64,000 bases of DNA from Ephemeroptericola cinctiostellae (lineage in GTDB: Bacteria > Pseudomonadota > Gammaproteobacteria > Burkholderiales > Burkholderiaceae), in contig NZ_CP031124.1 in NCBI RefSeq assembly GCF_003339525.1, positions 1,736,001 to 1,800,000 on the forward strand, given 5' to 3'. Position 1 is the first letter of the stretch; each line of letters opens with the position of its first letter. The position numbers were made by a program, and so were the translations under genes. Shown here piece after piece: positions 50,219 through 59,364 of the stretch. The notes beneath the pieces are model-generated. The model had not been told where the DNA came from and made no database searches. It saw nothing but the letters and a program-made list of their open reading frames with translations.

Positions 50219-52246
50219 CTACGAATTAACCCCAAATAAGCGAGATTTAATTTCATGTAATTTATCTCGAGTTTTAGCCGCCTGCTCAAATTCTAAATTC
50301 TTAGCAAAATCAAGCATTTGTTTTTCAAGCTTGATCACTTCTTTTGCCAGCTGAGCTTCAGACATTGAGGTGTAATGCGGTTCATTGTCTTTTGGTTGAC
50401 GTACTTTATCAATTTTTTTCTTACCATCGTTATACACACCATCAATAATGTCTTTGATTTTCTTTTCAATACCTTTAGGTGTAATCCCATTTTCTAAATT
50501 AAAACTCAATTGTTTATTGCGTCGACGCTCCGTTTCTCCAATGGCACGTTCCATTGAATTTGTGATCCGATCTGCGTAAAGAATGGCACGACCATTCAAA
50601 TTCCGTGCTGCACGGCCAATGGTTTGTATCAACGAACGTTCGGATCGTAAAAAACCTTCTTTGTCTGCATCCAAAATCGCCACCAATGAGACCTCAGGAA
50701 TATCCAAGCCTTCGCGCAGTAAATTAATGCCCACCAGCACATCAAACTCACCCAAGCGCAAATCTCGCAAAATCTCGACGCGCTCCACCGTGTCAATATC
50801 AGAATGCAGGTAACGCACACGCACACCGTTTTCACCCAGAAAATCCGTCAAATCTTCAGACATGCGTTTGGTCAACGTGGTGATCAAAACGCGCTCATTT
50901 TTCGCTGCACGCAATCGAATTTCGTTTAACACATCATCCACTTGCGTGATAGCAGGTCGGACTTCAATGATGGGATCAACCAATCCTGTCGGGCGCACCA
51001 CTTGCTCGGCAATTGCATCTGATTTTTCTCGCTCGTAATCGCCAGGGGTTGCTGACACAAACACGGTTTGACGCATTTTGCTTTCAAACTCTTCAAACTT
51101 CAATGGGCGGTTGTCCAGTGCGCACGGCAACCGAAAACCATAATCCACTAAATTTTCTTTGCGCGAACGATCTCCTTTGTACATGGCCCCTAATTGCCCA
51201 GACAGCACGTGCGACTCGTCCAAAAACATCAAAGCGTCTTTGGGTAAATAATCGATCAACGTGGATGGTGGTGCACCAATGGGTGAGCCTGCAATGTGTC
51301 TGGAGTAATTTTCAATGCCTTTGCAAAAACCAATTTGAGACAACATTTCCAAATCAAAACGTGTGCGCTCCTCTAATCGTTGCGCTTCGACCAGGCGACC
51401 CTCTGTGTGAAAAAAAGACAACCGCTCGCGCAGCTCGTCTTTAATCGCTTCCACTGCACGCAGTACGGTCGCACGAGGGGTCACATAATGCGATGCAGGA
51501 TACACAGTAAAACGAGGTAATTTTTGCACAATTTTTCCCGTCAACGGATCAAACAACTGCAACGTTTCAACCTCGTCATCAAACAGCTCCACTCGAACCG
51601 CATAATCCGCATTTTCTGCTGGAAAGATATCAATAGTGTCCCCACGCACGCGAAAGGTTCCTCGTGCAAAATCCAGCTCATTGCGATTGTATTGCATGGT
51701 TGCCAATTGTTTGATGACATCCCTTTGGCTCATTTTATCGCCCTGACGCAACACCATGATCATCTGATGGTATTCATTCGGATTGCCAATGCCATAAATG
51801 CACGATACCGTTCCCACAATGATCACATCGCGCCGCTCAAGCAAGCTTTTGGTCGCAGACAGCCGCATTTGCTCAATGTGCTCGTTGATTGCAGAATCTT
51901 TTTCGATGAATAAATCGCGTGACGGCACATAAGCCTCGGGTTGGTAATAATCGTAATATGACACAAAATACTCAACCGCATTGTTCGGGAAAAACTCTCG
52001 AAACTCGCTGTACAACTGCGCAGCCAGCGTTTTATTTGGTGCAAGCACTAAAGCGGGTCGCCCTGTCCGTGCAATCACATTTGCCATGGTGTATGTTTTA
52101 CCCGAACCCGTCACACCCAATAAAGTTTGATAACTTAAACCATCGGTCACCCCATCCACCAACGAGGCAATCGCGGTGGGTTGATCTCCCGCGGGTTCAA
52201 AAGGTTGATGAAGCTCATAGGGCGAATTGGGGTAAGTGACAATCAT
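50219..52246 (-). CDS. uvrB: Excinuclease ABC subunit B
   Basis: A 675-residue protein of standard length. It verifies DNA damage after UvrA loading and positions UvrC. Seen: Walker [15 protein letters not shown] near residue 45, the beta-hairpin region [12 protein letters not shown] followed by [17 protein letters not shown], motif [21 protein letters not shown], motif [17 protein letters not shown], and a C-terminal UVR domain ([26 protein letters not shown]). No LexA box is evident upstream. It is divergent from the aminotransferase gene across a 295-bp gap. Confidence 0.97.
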   Translation of the reverse strand: MIVTYPNSPYELHQPFEPAGDQPTAIASLVDGVTDGLSYQTLLGVTGSGKTYTMANVIARTGRPALVLAPNKTLAAQLYSEFREFFPNNAVEYFVSYYDYYQPEAYVPSRDLFIEKDSAINEHIEQMRLSATKSLLERRDVIIVGTVSCIYGIGNPNEYHQMIMVLRQGDKMSQRDVIKQLATMQYNRNELDFARGTFRVRGDTIDIFPAENADYAVRVELFDDEVETLQLFDPLTGKIVQKLPRFTVYPASHYVTPRATVLRAVEAIKDELRERLSFFHTEGRLVEAQRLEERTRFDLEMLSQIGFCKGIENYSRHIAGSPIGAPPSTLIDYLPKDALMFLDESHVLSGQLGAMYKGDRSRKENLVDYGFRLPCALDNRPLKFEEFESKMRQTVFVSATPGDYEREKSDAIAEQVVRPTGLVDPIIEVRPAITQVDDVLNEIRLRAAKNERVLITTLTKRMSEDLTDFLGENGVRVRYLHSDIDTVERVEILRDLRLGEFDVLVGINLLREGLDIPEVSLVAILDADKEGFLRSERSLIQTIGRAARNLNGRAILYADRITNSMERAIGETERRRNKQLSFNLENGITPKGIEKKIKDIIDGVYNDGKKKIDKVRQPKDNEPHYTSMSEAQLAKEVIKLEKQMLDFAKNLEFEQAAKTRDKLHEIKSRLFGVNS

Positions 52247-52336
52247 GATTTTTCATTATAAAAGTAGATAATGGAGTATAAATGAAAAAAACCATGCACA
52301 ACAATTTTTACATTTTGTTCATGTTTGCTCATTCAC

Positions 52337-52358
52337 AAATTGCACTCAAATTGCACTC
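52337..52358. repeat. Tandem 11-bp direct repeat in the uvrB/aminotransferase gap
   Basis: AAATTGCACTC occurs twice head to tail (52337-52347 and 52348-52358). It lies in the 295-bp divergent gap and could be a regulator site. No function can be assigned. Confidence 0.4.
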
Positions 52359-52541
52359 GCTTTTTACTTACATCCAAAATCCCATGCTAAATTCAATCAT
52401 TCAGTACACAATTAATAGAGCTGTCTGGAATGGGGTGGAGTTGACAGAATAAGAAATTTCGTCTTTTCTAATCACCTAAATCCCAGTATAATTAAATTTT
52501 GCTTTGCAACATTTAACCCGCAACATTACAGAAAGCCCATC

Positions 52542-53735
52542 ATGTTTGAACACGTTGACGTTTACCCTGGCGACCCGATTTTATCGTTGGTTGATACTTT
52601 CAAAAAAGACCCACGTGCAGAAAAGGTCAACTTGGGCATTGGCTTGTACTATGATGAAAATGGCATCATTCCTTTGTTGCCATCTGTGGTTAAAGCCGAA
52701 ACTGATTTGGCTCATCACCTTGAGGCACGTCCTTATTTACCCATGGAAGGTTTGGCCAGCTTCCGTTCAGCGATTCAAAACCTCTTGTTTGGTGAAACCA
52801 ATGAAGCGGTCGTGAACAAACGCATTGCCACAGTGCAAACCATTGGCGCATCGGGCGCATTGCGCATTGGTGCTGATTTCTTGAAAAAATATTTCCCAAC
52901 AAGCGACATGTATGTGTCTGACCCCACATGGGATAACCACCGCGCCATTTTTGAAGCAGCGGGTTTTAACGTTAAAACTTATCCATACTACGACGCGGTC
53001 ACTGGTGGCGTGAAATTTGACGAAATGATTGCTTTTTTCAACACATTGCCTGCGAAATCAGTTGTGTTGTTGCACCCATGCTGCCACAATCCAACAGGCG
53101 TCGACATGTCGATCGATCAATGGAAAACCGTGATTGAAGTGGTTAAAGCCCAAGATTTGATCGCTTTCATGGACATCGCCTATCAAGGCTTTGGTGACGG
53201 CATCGAAGAAGATGCAGCCGCCATTCGCATGATGGCCGCTGCAGGCGTCAGCTTCTTTGTGTCAAACTCATACTCAAAAAACTTGTCATACTACGGCGAA
53301 CGCTCGGGTGGTTTGTCTGTGGTCTGTAAAGATGCTGAGGAAGCTGAAACAGTGTTGGGTCAACTCAAATTGACCGTTCGTAAAAACTACTCATCTCCTG
53401 CATACCACGTGTCAACCGTAACAGCAGCGGTGATGAACCAACCTGAACTGCGCAGCATGTGGGAAGGTGAAGTGAATGAAATGCGTGAACGCATCAAAGC
53501 CATGCGCCAAAAGCTGTATGATGTGTTGACTGCAAAAGTAGCAGGTAAAGATTTCTCGTATTTATTGAAGCAACGTGGCATGTTCAGCTACACCGGTTTA
53601 AGTGCCGCTCAAGTGGATCGTTTACGTGAAGAATTCGCAGTGTACATGGTCAAATCAGGCCGTATGTGCGTGGCTGGCTTGAACACCAAAAATGTCGAGC
53701 GCGTCGCTGATGCCATGGCAGCGGTCATGGCGTAA
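52542..53735 (+). CDS. tyrB: Aromatic-amino-acid / aspartate aminotransferase (class I)
   Basis: A 397-residue PLP enzyme of the AspC/TyrB group. Seen: the N-terminal DPRAEKVNLGIGLYYDENG, the LHPCCHNPTGVD cofactor region, the PLP Lys in SNSYSKNLSYYGERSGG, and the C-terminal FSYTGLSAAQVDRLREEFAVYMVKSGRM. Substrates of this group are aspartate, tyrosine and phenylalanine with 2-oxoglutarate; I cannot separate aspC from tyrB by motifs. It is divergent from uvrB, as commonly seen in Burkholderiales, and ends at a clear terminator. Confidence 0.93.
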   Translation: MFEHVDVYPGDPILSLVDTFKKDPRAEKVNLGIGLYYDENGIIPLLPSVVKAETDLAHHLEARPYLPMEGLASFRSAIQNLLFGETNEAVVNKRIATVQTIGASGALRIGADFLKKYFPTSDMYVSDPTWDNHRAIFEAAGFNVKTYPYYDAVTGGVKFDEMIAFFNTLPAKSVVLLHPCCHNPTGVDMSIDQWKTVIEVVKAQDLIAFMDIAYQGFGDGIEEDAAAIRMMAAAGVSFFVSNSYSKNLSYYGERSGGLSVVCKDAEEAETVLGQLKLTVRKNYSSPAYHVSTVTAAVMNQPELRSMWEGEVNEMRERIKAMRQKLYDVLTAKVAGKDFSYLLKQRGMFSYTGLSAAQVDRLREEFAVYMVKSGRMCVAGLNTKNVERVADAMAAVMA

Positions 53736-53751
53736 GCCAATGATTCATCAC

Positions 53752-53785
53752 AAAAAAGCCTTGCAGATGTGCAAGGCTTTTTTTA
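53752..53785 (+). terminator. Terminator after the aminotransferase gene
   Basis: A perfect 14-bp stem (AAAAAAGCCTTGCA 53752-53765 with 53770-53783) with a 4-nt loop, followed by further T residues. Confidence 0.88.
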
Positions 53786-53828
53786 TTAAAAAACGATTCA
53801 GCACACGGCAACGAACGAATATGATACA

Positions 53829-54092
53829 TCAAGCCATTTTTTTTAAAACAATATAAGCAACGAGTGCAGGTACAGAAAAATTCAAAATAAAAAAAGGCAG
53901 CTCTTCTATGATCGAGTAGCCATGTTCATTCACACCCACATACATGTGCCAAGCCGCATATGCAAACCAAATGGGGAAAAATAATTTCAATCCACTGGCC
54001 AAGCCAGAGCGCCCCCAAATCAACCGTCCAACAACCATTACAGCCGTAAGCACAAAAAAACCAAGCAGCAGTGTCTGCACCGTTGGTGACAT
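53829..54092 (-). CDS. Small hypothetical membrane protein
   Basis: An 87-residue protein with three hydrophobic segments: about residues 5-22 (LLLGFFVLTAVMVVGRL), 34-48 (LFFPIWFAYAAWHMYVG) and 62-82 (LPFFILNFSVPALVAYIVL). Start at 54092, with GGGAGGAAAT just upstream, a strong ribosome site that favours a real gene over the longer frame to 54131. I recognise no family. It lies between the aminotransferase terminator and the aldehyde dehydrogenase gene, on the same strand as the latter, 76 bases after it. Confidence 0.7.
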   Translation of the reverse strand: MSPTVQTLLLGFFVLTAVMVVGRLIWGRSGLASGLKLFFPIWFAYAAWHMYVGVNEHGYSIIEELPFFILNFSVPALVAYIVLKKMA

Positions 54093-54168
54093 ATTTCCTC
54101 CCTTTTTATTAAAAACACATTCACACATCAATCACAAGTGCACCATCATCAGAGCATACACCCATGAT

Positions 54169-55578
54169 TTACCGCATTAAAAATTTCAGGATTCGTTCGA
54201 ATCGTTTCCCATAGGGCGGCATCATGAACATCAATGAAGACATTGCAGTCTGATAGAAGACGGGGCGCATTTTAGAAAAAGTCACAAAGCCTTCATGACC
54301 GTGGTAATGCCCCATACCGCTCGCCCCCACCCCACCAAAAGGTAAATCATGCTGCGCCACATGGAGCAATGCATCATTGACCGTCACGCCGCCTGACATG
54401 ACCCTTCTCAGTAGGTTATGGACTTGGGGGGCATCATTTGAAAAAGGATAAAACGCCAAAGGCCTTGGCCGAGCATTGATGGCCTGCACAACCGCATGAA
54501 CATCCTCAAAACCTTTAATTGGTAAAACAGGACCAAAAATTTCTCGCTGCATCAACTCACAATCATCAGGCGCATTGAGAACAATGTGAGGTGCGATTTT
54601 ACGAGTACGTGCATCCCATGGCTCACCATCGATCAGCTGAATTAAAGTCGAACCTTTTGACTGAGCATCGGTTAAGGCTTGAGTCAAGCGCATAAACGAT
54701 TTGTCATCAATGATCGACGAATAGTCGACGGAATGAATGCTTGAATAACGTTGAACCACAATGTTTCTGGCCAACTGGACAAACTCATTGATTTTATGTT
54801 CAGGCAAATACGCATAATCCACTGTGGTGCAAATTTGACCTGCATTCAATAGTTTCACGTACATAATCCGCGCCGCTGCCTTATGCAAAGGGAAATCGTC
54901 CAATACAACCGCAGGCGACTTGCCTCCAAGCTCCAACGTCACAGGGCAAAGATTTTGTGCCGCTGCCGCCATGACCGCTCGACCTGTTTGACTGGATCCA
55001 GTAAACAACAAATGATCAAAAGGTAGTTTTGAAAACTCAATGCCAATACCGCCCTGCTCATCAAAAAATTGAAGCTTTTCTGCAGGAAAATACAATGGTA
55101 TTTTTTCATTCAGTAACGCAGCCAAATGACGCGAATTTTCTGACATTTTAACCATGGCGCGATTGCCTGCTGCAAAAATCGAAGTCAAAGGCGAAAATGT
55201 TAAAAACACAGGGAAATTCCACGGCACAATCACCCCAACAACACCCAAAGGCTGAGGAATCACCCTGTTTCTCGCCCCAGTGAAGGTCATGAAATCAACA
55301 GATCGCCGTTGAGGTCGCATCCACTGCTTCAAATGCTTGATCGCATGCTTGATGCCATCCAGCGTTGGCATGATTTCAGTAAACAAGGTTTCATGTCGAG
55401 AACGGTGGCCATAATCTCGATCAATGGCGGCAATCATCGCCTCTTGCTGCTCTCGAACAAATCTTTCCAATGTGCGCAAATCATCGATTCTGGATTCATA
55501 GCTGGGCTCAGGATTGACCAAGTAAGCACTTTTTTGGCATTCGAGAGCCTCTTGCATGAATTGAAAAGCATGTGACAT
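54169..55578 (-). CDS. Aldehyde dehydrogenase, coniferyl-aldehyde-dehydrogenase type
   Basis: A 469-residue NAD(P)-dependent dehydrogenase. Start at 55578 (MSHAFQFMQEA), with GGAG upstream. Seen: PLGVVGVIVPWNFPVFLTFSPL near residue 110, TGSSQTGRAVMAAAAQNLCPVTLELGGKSPAVV with the catalytic Glu, the nucleophile Cys in NAGQICTTVDYAYLPE, and EIFGPVLPIKGF. The length and the Q-I-C-T-T-x-D-Y pattern resemble CalB and the class 3 fatty aldehyde group. The C-terminal end (SLMFMMPPYGKRFERILKFLMR) is as in CalB-like proteins. The physiological aldehyde is unknown; nothing else for aromatic catabolism is nearby. Confidence 0.88.
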   Translation of the reverse strand: MSHAFQFMQEALECQKSAYLVNPEPSYESRIDDLRTLERFVREQQEAMIAAIDRDYGHRSRHETLFTEIMPTLDGIKHAIKHLKQWMRPQRRSVDFMTFTGARNRVIPQPLGVVGVIVPWNFPVFLTFSPLTSIFAAGNRAMVKMSENSRHLAALLNEKIPLYFPAEKLQFFDEQGGIGIEFSKLPFDHLLFTGSSQTGRAVMAAAAQNLCPVTLELGGKSPAVVLDDFPLHKAAARIMYVKLLNAGQICTTVDYAYLPEHKINEFVQLARNIVVQRYSSIHSVDYSSIIDDKSFMRLTQALTDAQSKGSTLIQLIDGEPWDARTRKIAPHIVLNAPDDCELMQREIFGPVLPIKGFEDVHAVVQAINARPRPLAFYPFSNDAPQVHNLLRRVMSGGVTVNDALLHVAQHDLPFGGVGASGMGHYHGHEGFVTFSKMRPVFYQTAMSSLMFMMPPYGKRFERILKFLMR

Positions 55579-55688
55579 TATCACCCCATCTCCAATAAAC
55601 CATTGGCAACACCCGACAGCAACTCAATCGCAACAACATTGAAAACACCGCCAATTACAACTTGACGATAATTTTTAATCAAAATAAA

Positions 55689-58007
55689 TCAAGCATCTAC
55701 ATCAATTACTTCAAGTTCTTTATTTGATTTTTTGCGCGATGATTTAATGTTCAACTCAACCTTTTCATCTTGCAGATTGTAGCTCACCGACACGGAACCT
55801 CCATGCACCAACTTACCAAACAGCAACTCATCGGCCAAAGCTCGGCGCACCGTGTCTTGAATCAAACGCGACATAGGGCGTGCCCCCATCAGCGGATCAA
55901 AACCAGCTTTTGCCAAATGTTGACGCAAACTATCGGCAAAGTGAATCTCAACTTTTTTCTCATGCAATTGTGACTCCAGTTGCATCAAGAATTTATCCAC
56001 CACTTGCATAATGATCTGCTCGTCCAAAGCCTTAAACGGTACGATGGCATCCAAACGATTGCGAAACTCTGGGCTGAATGCACGTTTAATTTCTTCCGTG
56101 TCATCTTGACTGACACTGGCTTTGGTGAAACCCAAACTGTGTTTTTGGGTCGCACTGGCACCCGCATTGGTGGTCATGATGATGATCACATTACGAAAAT
56201 CAGCCTGACGCCCATTGTTGTCGGTCAAAGCACCGTGATCCATGACCTGCAACAAGATGTTAAAAATATCTGGATGCGCTTTTTCGATTTCATCCAGCAA
56301 AAGCACTGAATGTGGTTTTTTAGTCACTGCATCGGTCAACAAGCCCCCTTGATCAAATCCAACATACCCTGGGGGCGCACCAATCAAACGGCTCACCGCA
56401 TGGCGTTCCATATACTCAGACATGTCAAAACGAATCAGTTCAATACCGAGAACAAAAGCCAGCTGCTTCGCCAATTCAGTTTTACCCACGCCTGTCGGAC
56501 CGCTGAATAAAAACGAACCAATCGGGCGGTCCACCTTACCCAAACCTGCACGCGCCATTTTAATGGCAGCAGCCACCGCACTGATGGCATTTTCTTGTCC
56601 AAACACCGTCGCTTTCAAATCACGCTCCAAATGCTTGAGCTGCGTGCGGTCATCCGAGTTGATGTTTTTCGGCGGAATGCGAGCAATTTTAGCAATCAAC
56701 TCCTCAATGTCCACTTTGGTGATGCTTTTTTTGCGCTGCGCTTCAGGCAACACCCGTTGTGCGGCGCCAGCTTCATCAATTAAATCAATGGCCTTATCTG
56801 GCAGAAAGCGGTCGTTCATGTATTTGGCTGACAACTCAGCCGCCGCAATGATTGCCGATGATGCATATTTAATGTGGTGATGCGCTTCAAATTGCGCTTT
56901 TAAACCTTTTAGAATGGTAATGGTTTGCGCCACAGTCGGCTCAACCACATCAATTTTATGAAAACGACGCGCCAATGCTGCATCTTTTTCAAATACACGG
57001 CGATACTCATCGAATGTGGTCGCACCGATGCAGCGCAAGGCACCTGTTGACAATGCAGGTTTAAGCAGATTACCCGCATCCATTGCACTGCTGCCGGTTG
57101 CACCCGCACCAATCAGCATGTGAATCTCATCGATGAATAAAATGGCATCTTTTTTCTCGCCCAACTCTTTGACAACATCCTTCAAACGCTGTTCAAAATC
57201 GCCGCGATACTTTGTACCTGCCATCAAAGCCCCCATGTCCAAAGCATACACGCGAGCATCTTTCAAGACATCAGGCACTTCACCTTGAACGATTTTCCAA
57301 GCCAAACCTTCAGCAATGGCCGTTTTACCCACACCAGCCTCACCCACCAACACGGGATTATTTTTACGACGACGTGACAACACTTGTACGGTTCTAAGAA
57401 CTTCGGCCTCACGTCCCACCAGTGGATCAAGCTTACCCATCTCGGCCAAACGATTCAGATTCTGCGCATAACGCCCCAAAGCGGTGTCGGCCTCAGCGGA
57501 CTCCACATCATTTGCAGGCACATCAACCGCCTCTTGATTTTCAAAACCTTTCAGCTCTTCTTGCTTTGGCTCTTTGCGCACACCATGAGCCACATATTGA
57601 GTGACGTCCACACGCTCAATGCCTTGTTTGTTTAAAAAGTAAACCGCATGGGAATCCTTCTCACCAAACATGGCCACCAAAGCCTCAACGCCTGTGACTT
57701 CTTTTTTCTCATTGCCACTGGACTGAACATGCATAATGGCCCGTTGCATCACACGCTGAAAACCCAATGTTGGTTGTGTATCAACCTCTTCGCTGCCATC
57801 CGCCACAGGAATATTCTGCATGATGAAACGAGATAACTCCTCTCGCAATTCAAGAACATTCGCCTCACACGCTTTAAGTACATCCAAAGCCAAAGGGTTA
57901 TCCAACAATGCGAGCAGAAGATGCTCCAAAGTCAAATACTCATGGCGCGCTTGACGCGCCTCAACAAAAGCCAAATGTAAAGTCACTTCTAAGTCTTGCG
58001 CAATCAT
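55689..58007 (-). CDS. clpA: ATP-dependent Clp protease ATP-binding subunit ClpA
   Basis: A 772-residue AAA+ unfoldase that feeds substrates to ClpP. Start at 58007 ([18 protein letters not shown]), with GGAGGGTGT upstream. The N-domain (about 1-145) precedes AAA-1 with Walker [17 protein letters not shown] and AAA-2 with [16 protein letters not shown], plus Walker [16 protein letters not shown]. The ClpP-binding loop typical of ClpA lies in the second AAA domain. The C-terminus is a Lys/Asp/Val-rich tail. It overlaps clpS by 4 bases (ATGA), so they are translationally coupled. clpP is not in the window. Confidence 0.97.
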   Translation of the reverse strand: MIAQDLEVTLHLAFVEARQARHEYLTLEHLLLALLDNPLALDVLKACEANVLELREELSRFIMQNIPVADGSEEVDTQPTLGFQRVMQRAIMHVQSSGNEKKEVTGVEALVAMFGEKDSHAVYFLNKQGIERVDVTQYVAHGVRKEPKQEELKGFENQEAVDVPANDVESAEADTALGRYAQNLNRLAEMGKLDPLVGREAEVLRTVQVLSRRRKNNPVLVGEAGVGKTAIAEGLAWKIVQGEVPDVLKDARVYALDMGALMAGTKYRGDFEQRLKDVVKELGEKKDAILFIDEIHMLIGAGATGSSAMDAGNLLKPALSTGALRCIGATTFDEYRRVFEKDAALARRFHKIDVVEPTVAQTITILKGLKAQFEAHHHIKYASSAIIAAAELSAKYMNDRFLPDKAIDLIDEAGAAQRVLPEAQRKKSITKVDIEELIAKIARIPPKNINSDDRTQLKHLERDLKATVFGQENAISAVAAAIKMARAGLGKVDRPIGSFLFSGPTGVGKTELAKQLAFVLGIELIRFDMSEYMERHAVSRLIGAPPGYVGFDQGGLLTDAVTKKPHSVLLLDEIEKAHPDIFNILLQVMDHGALTDNNGRQADFRNVIIIMTTNAGASATQKHSLGFTKASVSQDDTEEIKRAFSPEFRNRLDAIVPFKALDEQIIMQVVDKFLMQLESQLHEKKVEIHFADSLRQHLAKAGFDPLMGARPMSRLIQDTVRRALADELLFGKLVHGGSVSVSYNLQDEKVELNIKSSRKKSNKELEVIDVDA

Positions 58008-58342
58008 ACACCCTCCATCACGCATTGTAAGGGATGTCCATGTGCACGCGCGTATCGCGCCACACGCACCACCTTGGTTTCAGCCACATCACGAGGATAC
58101 TCACCGCATACGGCTTTGCCTTCATGATGCACTTTTAGCATAATCTGTTCTGCTTGTTCCAAATTCTTGTAAAAAAATTCGGTCAAAACAGTCACCACAA
58201 AATCCATTGGCGTGTAATCGTCATTAAGCAACCACACTTTATATAAAGGCGGTGGCTCAACCACAACTGTGCGCTCTAATTCAAGCACATCCCCATGACC
58301 ATGATCTTTTTGTTCGCGCACAACGCTTTTTTTACTGCTCAT
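58004..58342 (-). CDS. clpS: ClpS adaptor protein
   Basis: A 112-residue adaptor that delivers N-degron substrates to ClpA. Seen: the flexible N-terminal extension to about residue 25, then [29 protein letters not shown] with the conserved N-D-D-x-T-x-M-D hydrophobic-pocket motif, [40 protein letters not shown], where the H-x-x-G-x-A-x-C-G motif contacts the N-terminal residue. Its stop overlaps the clpA start. It is divergent from the cold-shock gene. Confidence 0.97.
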   Translation of the reverse strand: MSSKKSVVREQKDHGHGDVLELERTVVVEPPPLYKVWLLNDDYTPMDFVVTVLTEFFYKNLEQAEQIMLKVHHEGKAVCGEYPRDVAETKVVRVARYARAHGHPLQCVMEGV

Positions 58343-58700
58343 ACTTATTTATGTCCCATATTCACTCAAATCATCTGGCTATTCTGCAAAAAAGCGTTTA
58401 GCCTCAGCACTCTATTGACTTCATATTAACGCAAAAATGATTTTTTTGCTGCAAACGAAATGTTAAAAAATGGTGAAAGCCCTTTATTTTTGGGCACTTT
58501 CGCAGAATTATTCATCAAATGGGGATAAACCTCGTTAAATTCATCGTTTTAACTTGACAAGCAAGGTAAAAGGGACAACAATCATGGGCATGCGTGAACA
58601 AAAACGCGCAGAAGTGGTTCTCAAGGCTACACAGATAGGTATATCCTAAAGTTGGCGGAGGATGTTTAATTGGTTTTTTTTAAAAGGATGGCTACGTATT
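58343..58700 (+). promoter_or_regulatory. Divergent clpS/csp gap with long cold-shock leader
   Basis: This 358-bp region has no conserved gene. TTGACA at 58554-58559 and AACAAT at 58577-58582, 17 bases apart, form a plausible promoter for csp, which would give a leader of about 110 bases before the ATG at 58701. A 21-codon frame (58584-58649, MGMREQKRAEVV...) and a GGCGGAGGATG sequence (58654-58664) sit inside the leader. The first frame would start before the expected transcript start, so its translation is doubtful unless another promoter is used. Confidence 0.45.
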
Positions 58701-58904
58701 ATGGCTACCGGTACAGTAAAATGGTTTAATAATAGCAAGGGTTTTGGCTTCATTACTCCTGATGGCGGCGGCGAAGACTTGTTCGCGCACTTTTCTTCAA
58801 TCACAATGGACGGTTACAAAACATTGCGTGAAGAACAACGCGTTAGCTTTGACATCGTTGATGGCCCTAAAGGCAAACAAGCTGCAAACATCAAAGAAGC
58901 GTAA
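58701..58904 (+). CDS. cspA: Cold-shock domain protein
   Basis: A 67-residue single-domain cold-shock protein, the usual size. Start at 58701 ([18 protein letters not shown]), where the family begins; the open frame from 58662 is leader. RNP1 KGFGFI and RNP2 DLFAHF are both intact. These proteins bind single-stranded RNA and DNA and melt RNA structure. The long leader is in keeping with temperature-sensitive translation of csp genes. The pairing with clpS on the other strand is typical of betaproteobacteria. A strong TTCG-loop terminator follows. Confidence 0.96.
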   Translation: MATGTVKWFNNSKGFGFITPDGGGEDLFAHFSSITMDGYKTLREEQRVSFDIVDGPKGKQAANIKEA

Positions 58905-58922
58905 TTCATTGCGATTTTCTTT

Positions 58923-58954
58923 AAAAAGCCTGAACTTCGGTTCAGGCTTTTTTT
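58923..58954 (+). terminator. Terminator after the cold-shock gene
   Basis: A perfect 13-bp stem (AAAAAGCCTGAAC 58923-58935 with 58940-58952) closed by a TTCG tetraloop, with further T residues after it. Confidence 0.92.
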
Positions 58955-59364
58955 ATCTAAGTCCAACTGAAACTCAGCTGACAACGTCTATAAAACACCA
59001 CAAAATTTAATAATACGCAAAAATACTTACTGCATTGCACAAAAAACACCACAAAAATCTCTACACCTGTGGCATAATGCCGTACGTTGTTCAACAACGC
59101 TCGTTTCATCGCCCCCAGTTTTTGCTTTGCGCTTATTTGCTATTTTGAGTTTTCATCAAGCTTGTGCTGATTGTTTTGCACCTCATAAGCCCACATCTTA
59201 TACCTTCTTGCTATAAAAGAAGTGTTCCTTATTCTGACGGTCGATGTATTTTTTGATTCGTCAGTGCGATTACCCTCGCATTATGCTCGCCAATTGCGCG
59301 TTTATATTTTATATAAACGCCTGATGTCTTTTTGCGTGCGTGACAATTTATAAGGTCACTCCCT
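58955..59364 (+). promoter_or_regulatory. Long upstream region of the RNA helicase gene
   Basis: A 410-bp stretch without a conserved gene. It holds a perfect 10-bp stem-loop, GCGTTTATAT (59298-59307), TTT loop, ATATAAACGC (59311-59320), about 45 bases before the GTG start. A sequence with long poly-T and TCTTTTT follows the stem. Long structured leaders are known for DEAD-box genes involved in cold adaptation, so this may be regulatory. Promoter elements are not clear. Confidence 0.4.

Noticed and set aside
52247-52541. LexA box upstream of uvrB (CTGT...ACAG at about 52421-52447)
   Set aside because: CTGT and ACAG occur but are about 19 bases apart instead of 8, so they do not form an SOS box. 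None is seen for dinB or recQ either.
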